A DNA stretch of 25,000 nucleotides, taken from NCBI RefSeq assembly GCF_000090795.2, contig NW_003546449.1, forward strand, positions 1-25,000, in the 5' to 3' direction. This document shows, one piece after another, positions 1 to 10,215 of this stretch. Within the stretch, counting starts at the first letter, position 1. Every line of letters begins with the position of its first letter. This DNA is from Amphimedon queenslandica. Lineage: Eukaryota; Porifera; Demospongiae; Haplosclerida; Niphatidae. The position numbers were made by a program, and so were the translations under genes. The notes under the pieces are model-generated. The model saw only the letters and a program-made list of their open reading frames with translations, ran no database searches and was not told where the DNA came from.

Positions 1-346
1 GAAAAAAACCATGGGCTATAGCCTTGGGTGTTTTTCAGATTTTTGGCATTTTCTTCAAATGGACGTAACTTGAAAATTTAAAGTCGGAATGAGCTCAAAC
101 TTTCTACACAGCATAAGGGCATCAATATGTATCAGAAAATGTAATAAAAATTTGGGGTGATTTTGGAGCCATTTTTTTGAAAAAACCATGGGCTATATAG
201 CCTTGGGTATTTTTCAGATTTTGGGCATTTTTATAAAATGGCCGTAACTTGAAAAATTGAAGTCGGAGCAGCTCAAACTTTCTACACAGCATAAGGACAT
301 CAATATGTATCAGAAAATGTAGTTAAAATTTGGGGTTATCTCCTTG
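1..346 (-). repeat. Array A of the ~177-bp tandem repeat (about two units, cut by the window edge)
   Basis: Two copies of a ~177-bp unit lie here in reverse orientation. The shared block around CCTTGGGT occurs at 22 and again at 201, a spacing of 179. The rest of the unit (CATATTGATG-type segment, AAGTTACGGCC-type segment) is recognisable on the minus strand. The same repeat forms larger arrays at 8580-9645 and 23110-23970. Because the next exon of the DYNC2I1-like gene begins at 391 behind an acceptor AG, this array probably lies in an intron of that gene. No coding exon is visible in 1-390. Confidence 0.85.
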
Positions 347-390
347 TTAGTTGATGAAATATTGTGTCTTTCTTTTATATGTACATGTAG

Positions 391-1848
391 CTGCAATGGG
401 TACTGATAATGAAAGTGGTCACTGTCAGCCAGTTATACATGTAGAGACTAGTGGAGCCACACAGCACAGTACAGTCAATGATTGGCATGGTGAGATGCTG
501 CTTTAAAATAGAAACTTTTAATATACCAATAAACATCATTGCAAACCTACTGTACCTGTACATCTACATTATAATAGACTATTTACAATTGTGTACTTGT
601 GTTTATAGTTCAAGGATTATCATTCCAGCTATTATCTCTTGATGCCAGTGGTCGTGTGTGTGTTTGGGTGATAGTTGAACTACCTGAAGGAGATTCATCA
701 GGTAGTCCTGTTGATCTTGGACTAGCTCCTGGTGGAAGAGTTAAACTCATCTCTAGTGCTACAATGGATGTACTGTAAGAGTTTTATTATAAATGAATGA
801 ATGAATGAATGAATGAATGATCATTAATGTACATTATTATCCATGTAGGTTTGGTTCAGAAATAGCTCATCCAATTGCAACAAGTTTGAATGTTAGTAAA
901 GCTGACTCCAATACACTATTGATTGGAACTGATTCCGTATGTTAACACTGATACCAATATTGATACTGATATTACTGATATTACTTTCATTGAATTGCAG
1001 GGAGCAGTGATACGTCATGTGAGGTATAGGCCAAGAGCAGTTCCAAAGCAATACCTCATCAATGATAACAGTAAGACTAATGCATGTGTATACATAAAGG
1101 CATCAATGTGTACTATCTATTCATTACTATATACTAGTGGCAACAAGCTCTGAAGTAACTTCAATTTCCATTCATCCTCACTTCCTCTCTCATTTCCTTG
1201 TGTCTTATTCCTCCGGTCACATTGGACTCTATGACATTCGCTGGGCACATCCAGTCATTACGTGGCCATCTGGACGGCAGAGTCACTTAATAAGAGAACT
1301 CAATTGGCATCCGAAGCTGTCAAATGTTTTTATTTGTGTTGGCGAGGACAATAATGTTCATATATGGTAATGAATGAGTTTTAGCTCAGCTATGCAATAA
1401 GTGTGTGTTCTATTAATTATTATTGTTTAATTACAGGGACTTACTCACTGATGATACTGGACCTGTGCATACATTGAAGCTAGAGAAAAAGTAAAAATTT
1501 ATACTATACCTAGTTGAATTAATTATAATGTTTAATAGGATTATATGTATGGGGATTGCTCCAGATCAAAATGATCCCAACAGCTTGTCACTGGTATGTT
1601 GTACTAATGCTGTGATTGGAGTCTTCAATTTGTGCATGTACATGCATATTCCAATCATTCACCATATGCACATTAATTTATTATTGTATTGTTACCTTTA
1701 TATTGCATGTACAACTTACTCATTGCAGGTTTTGTCCAGTGAAGATGGTGTCTCAATTTATAGACTGGATTCGAGGAAGCTTTATCATGAGAACCATTTG
1801 GAATTATTTGAAACTTTTATCAGCGAAAACTCTTATAATATAATGTGA
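391..1848 (+). CDS. DYNC2I1: Cytoplasmic dynein-2 intermediate chain 1 (WDR60-like), C-terminal part; 5' end outside window
   Basis: This is the WD40 subunit of the dynein-2 motor that drives retrograde intraflagellar transport in cilia. Visible exons are 391-489, 609-774, 849-936, 1001-1070, 1138-1366, 1437-1490, 1539-1593 and 1729-1848. All have GT-AG boundaries and consistent phases, giving 292 residues and a TGA stop. Diagnostic stretches shared with vertebrate WDR60 are WVIVELPEGD, DLGLAPGGRVKL, LLIGTDSGAVI and IWDLLTDDTGPV. At least three WD-type blades are readable: LDASGRVCVW, SGHIGLYDIRW and EDNNVHIWDL. The first visible exon enters at phase 2, so the N-terminal half lies upstream. 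Introns are 54-135 nt. AATAAA follows the stop by 21 bases. Family assignment is firm; the exact first exon boundary is slightly less so. Confidence 0.92.
791..820. repeat. (AATG)n microsatellite
   Basis: About seven tandem AATG units lie inside the short intron between the second and third visible exons of the DYNC2I1-like gene. Confidence 0.9.
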
Positions 1849-1868
1849 ATGGCATTATCGTATATTTT

Positions 1869-1874
1869 AATAAA
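1869..1874 (+). promoter_or_regulatory. Polyadenylation signal AATAAA (DYNC2I1-like gene)
   Basis: A canonical AATAAA begins 21 bases after the TGA of the DYNC2I1-like gene. The next start codon on the same strand is at 1983, so the two transcripts must be separated within about 110 bases. Confidence 0.7.
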
Positions 1875-1982
1875 ATTTATAAAAATGAAAAACAATAATC
1901 ATAACTAATGCATGCTGAGATGTCTAAAAATTATTTTTACAACTTGAGGAAATATTATAAGTAGGTGTGGTTTTCAGTCAAA

Positions 1983-4900
1983 ATGGCTACTGATGATGAA
2001 GACAAAGTTTTGCTGGCTGTGTGTGATGTCATTAAAGGCTCTACCTTACTCAAGGCTGGTCGATCAGTAAGTATTATAAGGACACTTTTAGTCATCTATG
2101 ACTCTACTAATAGGGAAAGCCACATTTTAGGCAGTTCAAGCTATCTAACGACCTCAGTCGACTGATGTGGGAATCAGCCAAGAAGATGGACGCTGCTGTC
2201 CTCATATCACAGATCACAGAGATAAAAACCGGTCAAGTAACACCTGTCTTTCTCAAGAACCCGATACCACAGTGTGAAGTGAGTACTGATCATATTAAAT
2301 GCTGCTATTTTTAATTATTTTTGACAGGCTGTCTCCTTCTCTCTCCTTTACTCTGATCGTTCACTCGATATAGTTTGTAAAGATAAAAAAGAATTTGATA
2401 CTTGGACGACTGCACTAAAGGTAATGGTACAATCTTTCAACTAGAAATTGACATTTATTCTATAAAAATTATTGTGCATGTACATTTTTTTCATAGGCAC
2501 TGATAGTTGATAAGTATGACAACAAAGAAGCAGTTTCAGCTAAACTTGTAGAGATGCGTGGCTCTATTGTCTCAGAGGACAGATTAGAAGTCCAGCTGGG
2601 TACTATAAAGACTAAAGTCCTTCTCAAGGACAACAGCTGTGACCTTTACCTTTGGGGAGGTGGGGATAGAGGGAGGCTGGGACACAAAGACGACAAGCCG
2701 AGGTTTTTACCAAATGTTGTTGAGTCCCTTCTTGGTCAAAATGTTACAATGATAGCCTGTGGAGGATCACACACTATAGCACTCAACAGTAAGGAAAAAG
2801 CATCTTAAATGCAATGTACATATCTACATGTACATGTATTGGGAATTTTTGATATTAATAATGTTCTTTTTTTTAGGTAAAGGTCAAGTGTTCTCGTGGG
2901 GTGCTGGCCCTCAGGGTTGTCTTGGTCATGGTAACCTTAGAGATAGGTATTCTCCACTGATGATTGATGGACCACTGAGAGACGTTAATGTGGTTCATGT
3001 AGCCTGCTATGAGAATCACTCAGCAGTTATATCAGGTAAAGTGAAAATGTACCTCATACACCGTACATACTGTATCTGTTATTATGATGTCATCTTTGTT
3101 TATTAATATTTTTACATTGTAAATCTCAACTGTGTCTACTACCTTTGCTATTTCACTTTCTATTTGTCTACCTCCTCCCCTCTCTCCCCCTCTCTCCAGA
3201 GGATGGTAATTTATATACCTGGGGAAAGGCCGGTCCTTTCCTAGGATACATGGATGACTCCGTTACCAAACAGACCAAGCCTCGTCTTGTTGATGCCTTA
3301 TATGGCACTAGGATAGTCCAGGTGGCTTGTGGTCGGTCGCACACACTAGTCATTGATGAGGAAGGAAGAGTCTACTCTTTTGGTATCAATAAGTTTGGAG
3401 AGTTGGGCCAAGGACACGATAAAGCCATAACCAAGCCCACAATGGTGCCCAACCTGGTTTCCATTTGTAAAGTATCTTGTGGTCGACATCATTCTGCTGC
3501 TATAGACGGTATGGGTGTATGTCAATGGGTGTGGTTTATTGTTTAAATTTTGTAGAGGACGGGGTATTGTTTATGTGGGGCTGGGGGGCAAGAGGCCAGC
3601 TGGGACAAGGGGAACCAAAGTCACTGTTCAGTCCTACTCCTGTTAATGGATTCAAGTCAGTCAAGAATCCACTCTCCCTCATAAAAAATATTCTTTTTAC
3701 TCTTTGTCTTGCTCCCTTTTTCTCTATTTAGTGATCAACCTCTTGAGGATGTAAGCTGTGGTTATGGTCACACTGCAGCCATTACCGGTAAGTTGTACAA
3801 CTTACCGGTACCATTTAGCGTCATTTTTTGTTTTCTTATTCATTACAGCCAATGGTGTTGCTTACTGTTGGGGTGACAACGCTAGCAGTCAGTGTGGAGT
3901 ACCCTCTAGTGTCTATGGTGAACTCTCTAGTCCTCGTGGTATTGTCCTTCCCTCTGGGATAAGACCCACTCAGATCAACTGCGGAGCTAATTTCACTGTC
4001 CTCGTTACTTCAATAGGCCAGCTCTTCACGTGGGGCTGTAACATGAGTGGACAGTTGGGGAACGGAGAGGCCAAGAAAACCTTGTAAGAGTTTGTTGGAG
4101 TGTACTGTGTACACGTATAATTTAAAGAAAATACTAGCTAAAAATGTCCTAATTTAAAGGGTAAATTTCTTATATGCTACCCCTTATGGAGTATCTTGGA
4201 TTTCTACAATACACGATTGTGTCTTACATTATACATGTACATGTCAGACCTGGGGTCATTTAAAAAAGCTCAATTACAATTACACATTCAATTACACTCC
4301 TTTTCTAAAAATAGACTCAATTACAATTACAATTACATCATAATAGTGTAATTTCAATTACATTTTCAATTACAATTACAGTTTGGTGCACGTGTATTGT
4401 AACAACATATTTAAGAGTTATTTAGAAGTGCCTTAAAAGTTACGCCAGGTATATATTTTGATACTTTCATAGAATATTTCTTGGTGTATCTGTACATTCT
4501 GTACATGTAGTTAGTAAACTCAAATATATTTGAAATTTCAATTACATCAGTTGAAGCTCAATTACAATTACAATTACGTAATTGTAATTATAATTGACCC
4601 ATCAATTACAATTACAATTGTAATTGACCCCAGGTCTGGTACATGTATTTAAATGTACGTCTTGTCTTCTTTCTTGTAGTAGTCAGCCAATGCCGGTAGA
4701 ATCACTGAGTGAGAAGAGAGTAAAGATGGTTGCGTGTGGTGAGGATCACATTGGTTGTCTGGTCGGTCATGGTTGGGTACCAGATGAAGAAGTAAAGTCT
4801 TGTATGGCTTGTAAGAAGAGCTTCACTGCCATTAGGAGGAGAGTAAGTATTTGTAATCATGTAAACTAGCGATTAAAAAAATTAGAAACCCTGTTATAGT

Positions 4901-5163
4901 AAAATGATGTTTAAGTTGCTAAATACTGTAGTACAGGCCAAAAATGGCTAAGAGTGCATATGTACTTCCTATTATAATTGACTGGTTATTATTATTTTTG
5001 TTATTTTTCTCTGTATTAGCATCATTGTCGACAGTGTGGTGGTATATTTTGTGGCAGCTGTTCAACTAAACGCTATCCATTGCTTGATAAAGGACACGCT
5101 GATCCAGTCAGAGTATGCGATAAATGCTACGTATCACTATCATCATCTTCTAACATCAAATAA
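1983..5163 (+). CDS. PH-RCC1-FYVE protein resembling the plant PRAF family
   Basis: Eleven exons (1983-2066, 2114-2278, 2328-2420, 2497-2788, 2877-3035, 3200-3508, 3556-3655, 3732-3787, 3849-4083, 4680-4842, 5020-5163) give 599 residues in frame. Residues ~1-118 form a PH-like domain with KLSNDLSRLMW, ITEIKTGQ and LLYSDRSLDIVCKDK, very close to the PH domain of plant PRAF proteins. Residues ~163-525 hold RCC1 blades (LYLWGGGDRGRLGHKD, VFSWGAGPQGCLGHG, VYSFGINKFGELGQGHD, LFTWGCNMSGQLGNGE and others), which may act as an exchange factor for a small GTPase. Residues ~530-590 are a complete FYVE zinc finger with WVPD, C539-C542, RRHHCR at 551-556 and a closing VCDKC. FYVE domains bind PI3P on endosomes. 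Plant relatives carry a C-terminal BRX domain, absent here. Exon 2 begins at 2114, because the later AG at 2133-2134 would drop seven conserved residues (GKPHFRQ). Confidence 0.93.
4237..4646. mobile_element. hAT-like MITE (394 bp) with 14-bp terminal inverted repeats and 8-bp target duplication
   Basis: The element runs from 4245 to 4638. Its left end CAGACCTGGGGTCA (4245-4258) is the exact reverse complement of its right end TGACCCCAGGTCTG (4625-4638). It is flanked by GTACATGT at 4237-4244 and at 4639-4646, an 8-bp target site duplication. CAG termini with an 8-bp duplication are the usual hallmark of hAT transposons. The interior is AT-rich with many CAATTACAATTACA-type direct and inverted motifs and has no ORF, so it is non-autonomous. 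It lies in the 596-nt intron 9 of the PH-RCC1-FYVE gene. One caution is that GTACATGT is also the genome's common microsatellite word. Confidence 0.88.
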
Positions 5164-5445
5164 TAACGAGCAATGACTCCCTCTCTCTCTCTCCTCTTAA
5201 TCTTGTGTGTTAGTAAGTCATTATTTAATGTTGCGTGTGCTTTATTATTTTAATGTAAATTTTTAGCGTGTTTTTGTGTACTTTCTTTCTCTTAATTTTG
5301 TTCGTGTGTGTATATAAATTTTGTACATTTCTGGAGTGTGAAACTTAACTAACTGCACAACTATACACTGATAATTATTATCACATGATAAATTTAAATA
5401 ATTATTATTATTGTTAATAATTTTTATTTTTAACATTTTAAAATC
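5164..5445. other. Convergent 3' spacer between the PH-RCC1-FYVE gene and MDH1B
   Basis: This is AT-rich sequence with a CTCTCTCTCTCT tract at about 5180. I see no canonical AATAAA for the upstream plus-strand gene, only AT-rich stretches. It contains the minus-strand signal of MDH1B at 5423-5428. No exon or RNA gene was recognised. Confidence 0.6.
5423..5428 (-). promoter_or_regulatory. Polyadenylation signal AATAAA (MDH1B)
   Basis: TTTATT on the plus strand reads AATAAA on the minus strand, 18 bases past the MDH1B stop codon. This implies a very short 3' UTR. Confidence 0.55.
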
Positions 5446-6991
5446 TTACAGTTCCTCGTCCTCTAACATTTGGTTGCTTGAAGGAACGACTCCTTTATCA
5501 AATTCCTCTTCCAGTCTCTGTACTTTGCTCTCTATCTCCTCCTTCTTTGCTGTTGGCATTTCAACGCCTTCAAACCATTTCCATTCTCCTCTTGCTGTCT
5601 CGCACAAGCACGGTCTACACAGCACGGCTTTCTCTCCCTCTGAGACCGCGCCTACAGAGTGCCACGCCCCGTCCCCAGCCCACCAACTCTTCATGAGTCG
5701 AGCGAGTCCCAATGCATCCACAAGGCTGCTCTTTAATTGGGAGTGGCGTTCTACGACTTCTTTGTTATATTCGTCTTTTAGCCAGACGAGATCAAATAGA
5801 CACTTTCGGAGAGGGAGGGAGAAGTTAGGTTCACCCACTATAGATCCTTTGTGGTTGTGTACTCTCGTGTGTGAGGTATCAATGATCACATGACCGTCAC
5901 ATGATCCCCACACGCCCACTCGTCTCACATCAGAGGATGCAACTCCAATTTTAGATGCAAGAATTGAGGCTGCTTGATGTTCAATAGTAGCAGGTGACGC
6001 TATAAACTGAGCCTTTGAGAGTGAAGATACTTTATTTGCCATTAGTGCTACACACAGATTAGCATAAGGACCTGCTGCCATTACAAGTACTTCCTTGTCA
6101 GCATTGAAGTCCATTATCCCAGCATAGCCTGTGTACTTAGTGGAGACTTTAGACAGCATCTCATCACATTTCTCCTCTTGCATGTAATCAAGCAAGAATA
6201 CAACCTTAGCACCAGTGAATGCTCTCTGTGGTAGGTTAGTTACTATTACTTCTCCTAGATTGGGACAGGCCATATCCTGTAGCTCCATAGCCATTGCATG
6301 AAGGACACTATCATCGCTCTCCTCATCAAAGAGGACTATAGTGATCTTTTCATCTCCAAGGACTCGCTCCGTGAGGAGTAGAGGTGCCAGCTGGTATGCT
6401 ATGGTTGATGATGCATTAGTTATGCAGACTTTGGTTGGTTCTATTGGTTTGCTTCTGCTTATCTCAAGTTGTATTGCAAGGAAGGTGTCCAGGTTTTCTT
6501 GAGCAATGGCCTCCTCTGTGTCTCTCTTTGTGTCTGGTGATAGCTTGTAGTAATGATCAGTGTAAGCTTCAAAATCAGATACTCCTCCTAAGTATATTCC
6601 CTTTCCTCCTCTGTCTATGAGTTCCCTCCAGATGAGTGGAGAGGAGCAGTGAGGGTGAGACCAATCACAGGTAGTACATTTCTCTTTTACCCATAGAGCC
6701 CAGTCCTCTTGACTTAGTACTATCTGAAATGATAACAGATCATGCAATATGGTGCAACTAGTTCAATATTGAGATTGTGTGCAATCATATGAAACATCAT
6801 GCACTTTTAACCATTAAAACTTGCATTCAATGAAAGAACAGGTTTTATTGTTTAACTGTTATGCTTGTTCTTTCCAGGCTTACCTTGTGGACTTTAAAAT
6901 CTGGTAGGTTAGTTGCAAGCTTGTCTGCGAGCATCTCAGCCCTAGCATACGAGGGACAGCCTGCCCTTCCAGCTACTACAAACTTCGCCAT
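5446..6991 (-). CDS. MDH1B: Malate dehydrogenase 1B-like protein, probably not an active dehydrogenase
   Basis: Two exons, complement(6884..6991) and complement(5446..6723), join in phase 0 to give 461 residues. The start [13 protein letters not shown] matches the MDH1B N-terminus, a glutaredoxin-like extension absent from ordinary malate dehydrogenases; a single Cys (GCPSYA) stands where glutaredoxins have [21 protein letters not shown] is another family signature. The Rossmann loop reads [10 protein letters not shown] (~137-146) instead of a GxGxxG-type glycine loop. The segment WGSCDG (~308-313) has Cys where malate dehydrogenase has its catalytic His (WGNH), and the active-site-loop arginines are not seen. 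Vertebrate MDH1B, which is linked to cilia and testis, also lacks the His. It is divergent with LNPK, with start codons 97 bp apart. A catalytic role looks unlikely; a structural or regulatory role is inference. Confidence 0.92.
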
Positions 6992-7088
6992 TGCTGCACT
7001 GCGTACGTAATATTTTCCTGATAGTTTGGTGTCTATGGTAACGAGCGAGTAATTAGAAACGCAATAAGGTAGATATACGGTATTAAAC
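6992..7088. promoter_or_regulatory. Probable bidirectional promoter, MDH1B/LNPK
   Basis: Only 97 bases separate the two divergent start codons, so both 5' UTRs and the core promoter must share this interval or overlap the first exons. No clear TATA box was seen. Confidence 0.6.
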
Positions 7089-10000
7089 ATGGGAGCAATT
7101 TTTCCTAAGTGGAGGAGGGTAAGGAGAAAAGTGAGACAGACCTTTATAATCCTTTTATAATAGAGTCAGAAATCAAGCAGAGAAGCTCTAGAGGCTCTTG
7201 AAACTGTGAGTTTCAATTAAAGTCTGTTTTTCACATATTTTTTAAAATTATTCTTTTAGTCGATAACAAGCTTGACCCAAAGTAGAAAGAAGTCCCAACA
7301 ATGCGAACGATCCTTTGCCATAACTCTCATTATGGCATTCCTCCTCTTATACCCGCTCATTCTTGTAGTGGGTGTGGTTATATGGGTGTGGTTTAATGAT
7401 TTCTTCACTCTAGAAGTATCAGTAGTGTTTGTCCTACTGGTTGCTTTATTACCAATAATGTAAGACGATAAACTAGTTAAACTTGTTTTATTATTTATTT
7501 CGTGACAGGTTCTACGGGTTTAAGAAACTTATTAATATGTACTTTGCACATAGACAGACAGAATACAGTGAGGAATGAGATTAATTAATATTAATTAATT
7601 AATTATTTATTTATTTTATAGATTTGGCTCTACAGATGCTTCAAGCAGAAAAAAAGAAAGTAGTAAGTATCTACATGTGTATTTATATATTAGATATGGT
7701 AGTGTGTTTCAAGTTTGATGTGTGTTTTGTATACCTGCTAGCCAAGTTTTTTGTTATTGGCAATGTGTAACATACAACACTCACTCCTGCTAATAGTAGC
7801 AACTTCAGATCACCAGCTGTGTACTGGTGTCAGTATTATTCTGAATTATTTATTAATAATTGCTTTGCATGCATGTGCAATGTATGGTAATAAAATGTTT
7901 GTTATACAGTTTTTGTTTCATTGCAATAGTTAGACGAGGTAATGGAGAAAGAGCCGTACAAAATAGCTAAGGAATTATTAGAAAAGTATGAGCCATCACA
8001 TCCCACCTTGTCTAAACAATCACAAGAAGATAGCAGTTCAAATGGTAAGAGAAATAATGCATGAGGAAACCTTTTTGGCTAAAAAGACATGCTAGTACAA
8101 TGTATGCTATGAGACCAAATTATTCATTTATGTTCACTTATCCAATTGTTGTATGTAATTATTTCCTAAATTTAATTTGTTCTTGTAGTACGGCGTCGTC
8201 TTGTACCTGGTTCTGTTCCTAATACTCCAAGACCAGCTGGACCTCCCAGTACACCTCATCCTGCTTTAAGATTTCAGCAACAGCAGAGGCAGGTGGCCAC
8301 ACCCATGCGTCTACCAGCTACTCCAGCCTTAGCTTCTCTTCCTCAAGCCACACCCCAAGCTCCTCCCCCAGTAACTAGGGTCCCTGATAGTTCAATCAGT
8401 GAGAGTGTTGTTCAAAGAAATGATGCAACATTTATTCCACCTGGTAAACCAATGAAATAAGCATGTTAGTGTCAAATATAAGATTGTTTACATGACTGGG
8501 TTCTTCTTAAGACTTGTAGAGGTTCTCTCTACCTTCTAATACTTCTTTTGGAGTGTGTTTTGATGTCCTTATTTATGTAGAGAGTCTGACTGAAAATTTT
8601 CAAGTTATAGCCATTTTAAGAAAATGCCTAAATTCTGAAAAGTACCCAAGGCTATAGCCCATGGTTTTTTCCGAAAAATGGCTCCGAAATCACCCCAAAT
8701 TTTTATTACATTTTCTGATACATATTGATGTACTTATGCTGTGTAGAAAGTTTGAGCCAATTCCGACTTCAGTTTTTCAAGTTACGGCCATTTTAAGAAA
8801 ATGGCAAAATTCTGAAAAATACCCAAGGCTATAGTCCATAGTTTTTTCCAAAAAATGGCCAAAAAATCACCCCAAACTTTTATTACATTTTCTGATACAT
8901 ATTGATGTTTTTATGCTGTGTAGAAAGCTTGAGGTGATTCCGACTTCAATTTTTCAAGTTATGGCCATTTTAAGAAAACGTCAAAATTCTGAAAAATACC
9001 CAAGGCTATAGCCCATGGTTTTTTCCGAAAAATGGCTCCGAAATCACCCCAAATTTTTATTACATTCTTTGATACATATTGATGTACTTATGCTGTGTAA
9101 AAAGTTTGAGGTGATTCCGACTTCAATTTTTCAAGTTACGACCATTTTAAGAAAATAGTAAAAATCTGGAAAATACCCAAGGCTATAGCCCATAGTTTTT
9201 TCAGAAAAATGGCTCCGAAATCACCCCAAATTTTTATTACATTTTTTGATACATATTGATGTACTTATGCTGTGTAGAAAGTTTGAGGTAATTCCGACTT
9301 CAATTTTTCAAGTTACGGCCATTTTAAGAAAACAGCAAAAATCTGGAAAATACCCAAGGCTATAGCCCATGGTTTTTTCCGAAAAATGGCTCCGAAATTA
9401 CCCCAAATTTTTATTACATTTTCTGATGCATATTGATGTCCTTATGCTGTGTAGAAAGTTTGAGGTGATTCCGACTTCAATTTTTTGAGTTACAGCCATT
9501 TTAAGAAAATGCCAAAATTCTGAAAAATACCCAAGGCTATATAGCCCATGGTTTTTTTCTGAAAAATGGCTCCGAAATCACCCCCAATTTTTATTACATT
9601 TTCTGATGCATATTGATGTACTTATGCTGTGTAGGAAATTATTTGATGTATTCTGTAGGTCATTGTCTTGGTATAGCTCCTGGTCCTCCTCAACCAGTTC
9701 CTATACTGCCAAGAGAAAGGACTAATATTGACAAAGTAAATGATTATTATTATAACCATTATAGTTATCCTTTAAAAGGTTGTTGAGTATATATTAGGTG
9801 ATGGTCCAAGCAACAGATATGCACTTATATGCTCCAACTGCAAATCTCACAATGGAATGTCACTGAAAGAAGAGTTTGAATATCTAGGTTAGTTTTATGC
9901 CTCCTTCATTTTTGATTATAAGTACATGTATGTCACTTTTTATTTTATTGAATTACCCTATATCCTTCATTGACAGCATTTAGGTGTGCATATTGCTATG

Positions 10001-10215
10001 AGTTTAATCCTGCTCGTAAAACAAAACCTAACATTACCACAAGAGTCTCTACTGGTAGTACCCTACCACTAGCAATAACAGCAGCACCAGGAGCACCTCT
10101 TAGTGAAACAAAGACAGGAGGGGAGGGAGAAGAAGAGACAGTACATGATAATAAAAATGAAGAGAAAGAGAGAGGAGAACATGATGCTAAAGACATTGAA
10201 GAAAATGAAAGTTAA
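7089..10215 (+). CDS. LNPK: Lunapark, ER three-way-junction protein
   Basis: Ten exons (7089-7118, 7164-7205, 7260-7459, 7509-7567, 7622-7662, 7930-8044, 8189-8443, 9659-9735, 9779-9887, 9977-10215) give 388 residues in frame. The order is: MGAIFPKW start like vertebrate MGGLFSRW, two hydrophobic membrane segments (~40-62 and ~72-92), a charged coiled-coil region with [20 protein letters not shown], a Pro-rich linker, then the lunapark zinc ribbon with C291, C294, C313 and C316 inside [14 protein letters not shown] and [17 protein letters not shown]. An acidic Glu/Lys tail ends the protein. Lunapark stabilises three-way junctions of tubular ER. Gly2 could be myristoylated as in mammals, but Ser6 is replaced by Pro. 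Introns 1 (45 nt) and 8 (43 nt) are tiny; intron 7 (1,215 nt) is filled by the 177-bp array. Confidence 0.95.
8580..9645 (+). repeat. Array B of the 177-bp tandem repeat (six units)
   Basis: The block TACCCAAGGCTATAG(C/T)CCAT recurs at 8643, 8820, 8997, 9174, 9351 and 9528, exactly 177 bp apart each time. Each unit carries an inverted repeat of the form GCCATTTT-AAG-AAAATGGC (perfect at 8787-8805) and the palindrome GGCTATAGCC. The first unit is truncated or diverged near 8580. The array lies in LNPK intron 7 and stops just before the acceptor at 9657-9658. No protein role is apparent. Confidence 0.95.

Noticed and set aside
2131..2134. Acceptors at 2129-2130 or 2133-2134 for exon 2 of the PH-RCC1-FYVE gene
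   Set aside because: The first gives an immediate in-frame stop. The second keeps frame but removes GKPHFRQ, which matches the PRAF PH domain; the acceptor at 2112-2113 keeps it.
5411..5893. 160-residue plus-strand frame opposite MDH1B
   Set aside because: It overlaps the well-supported MDH1B exon on the other strand and has a low-complexity Ser-rich composition.
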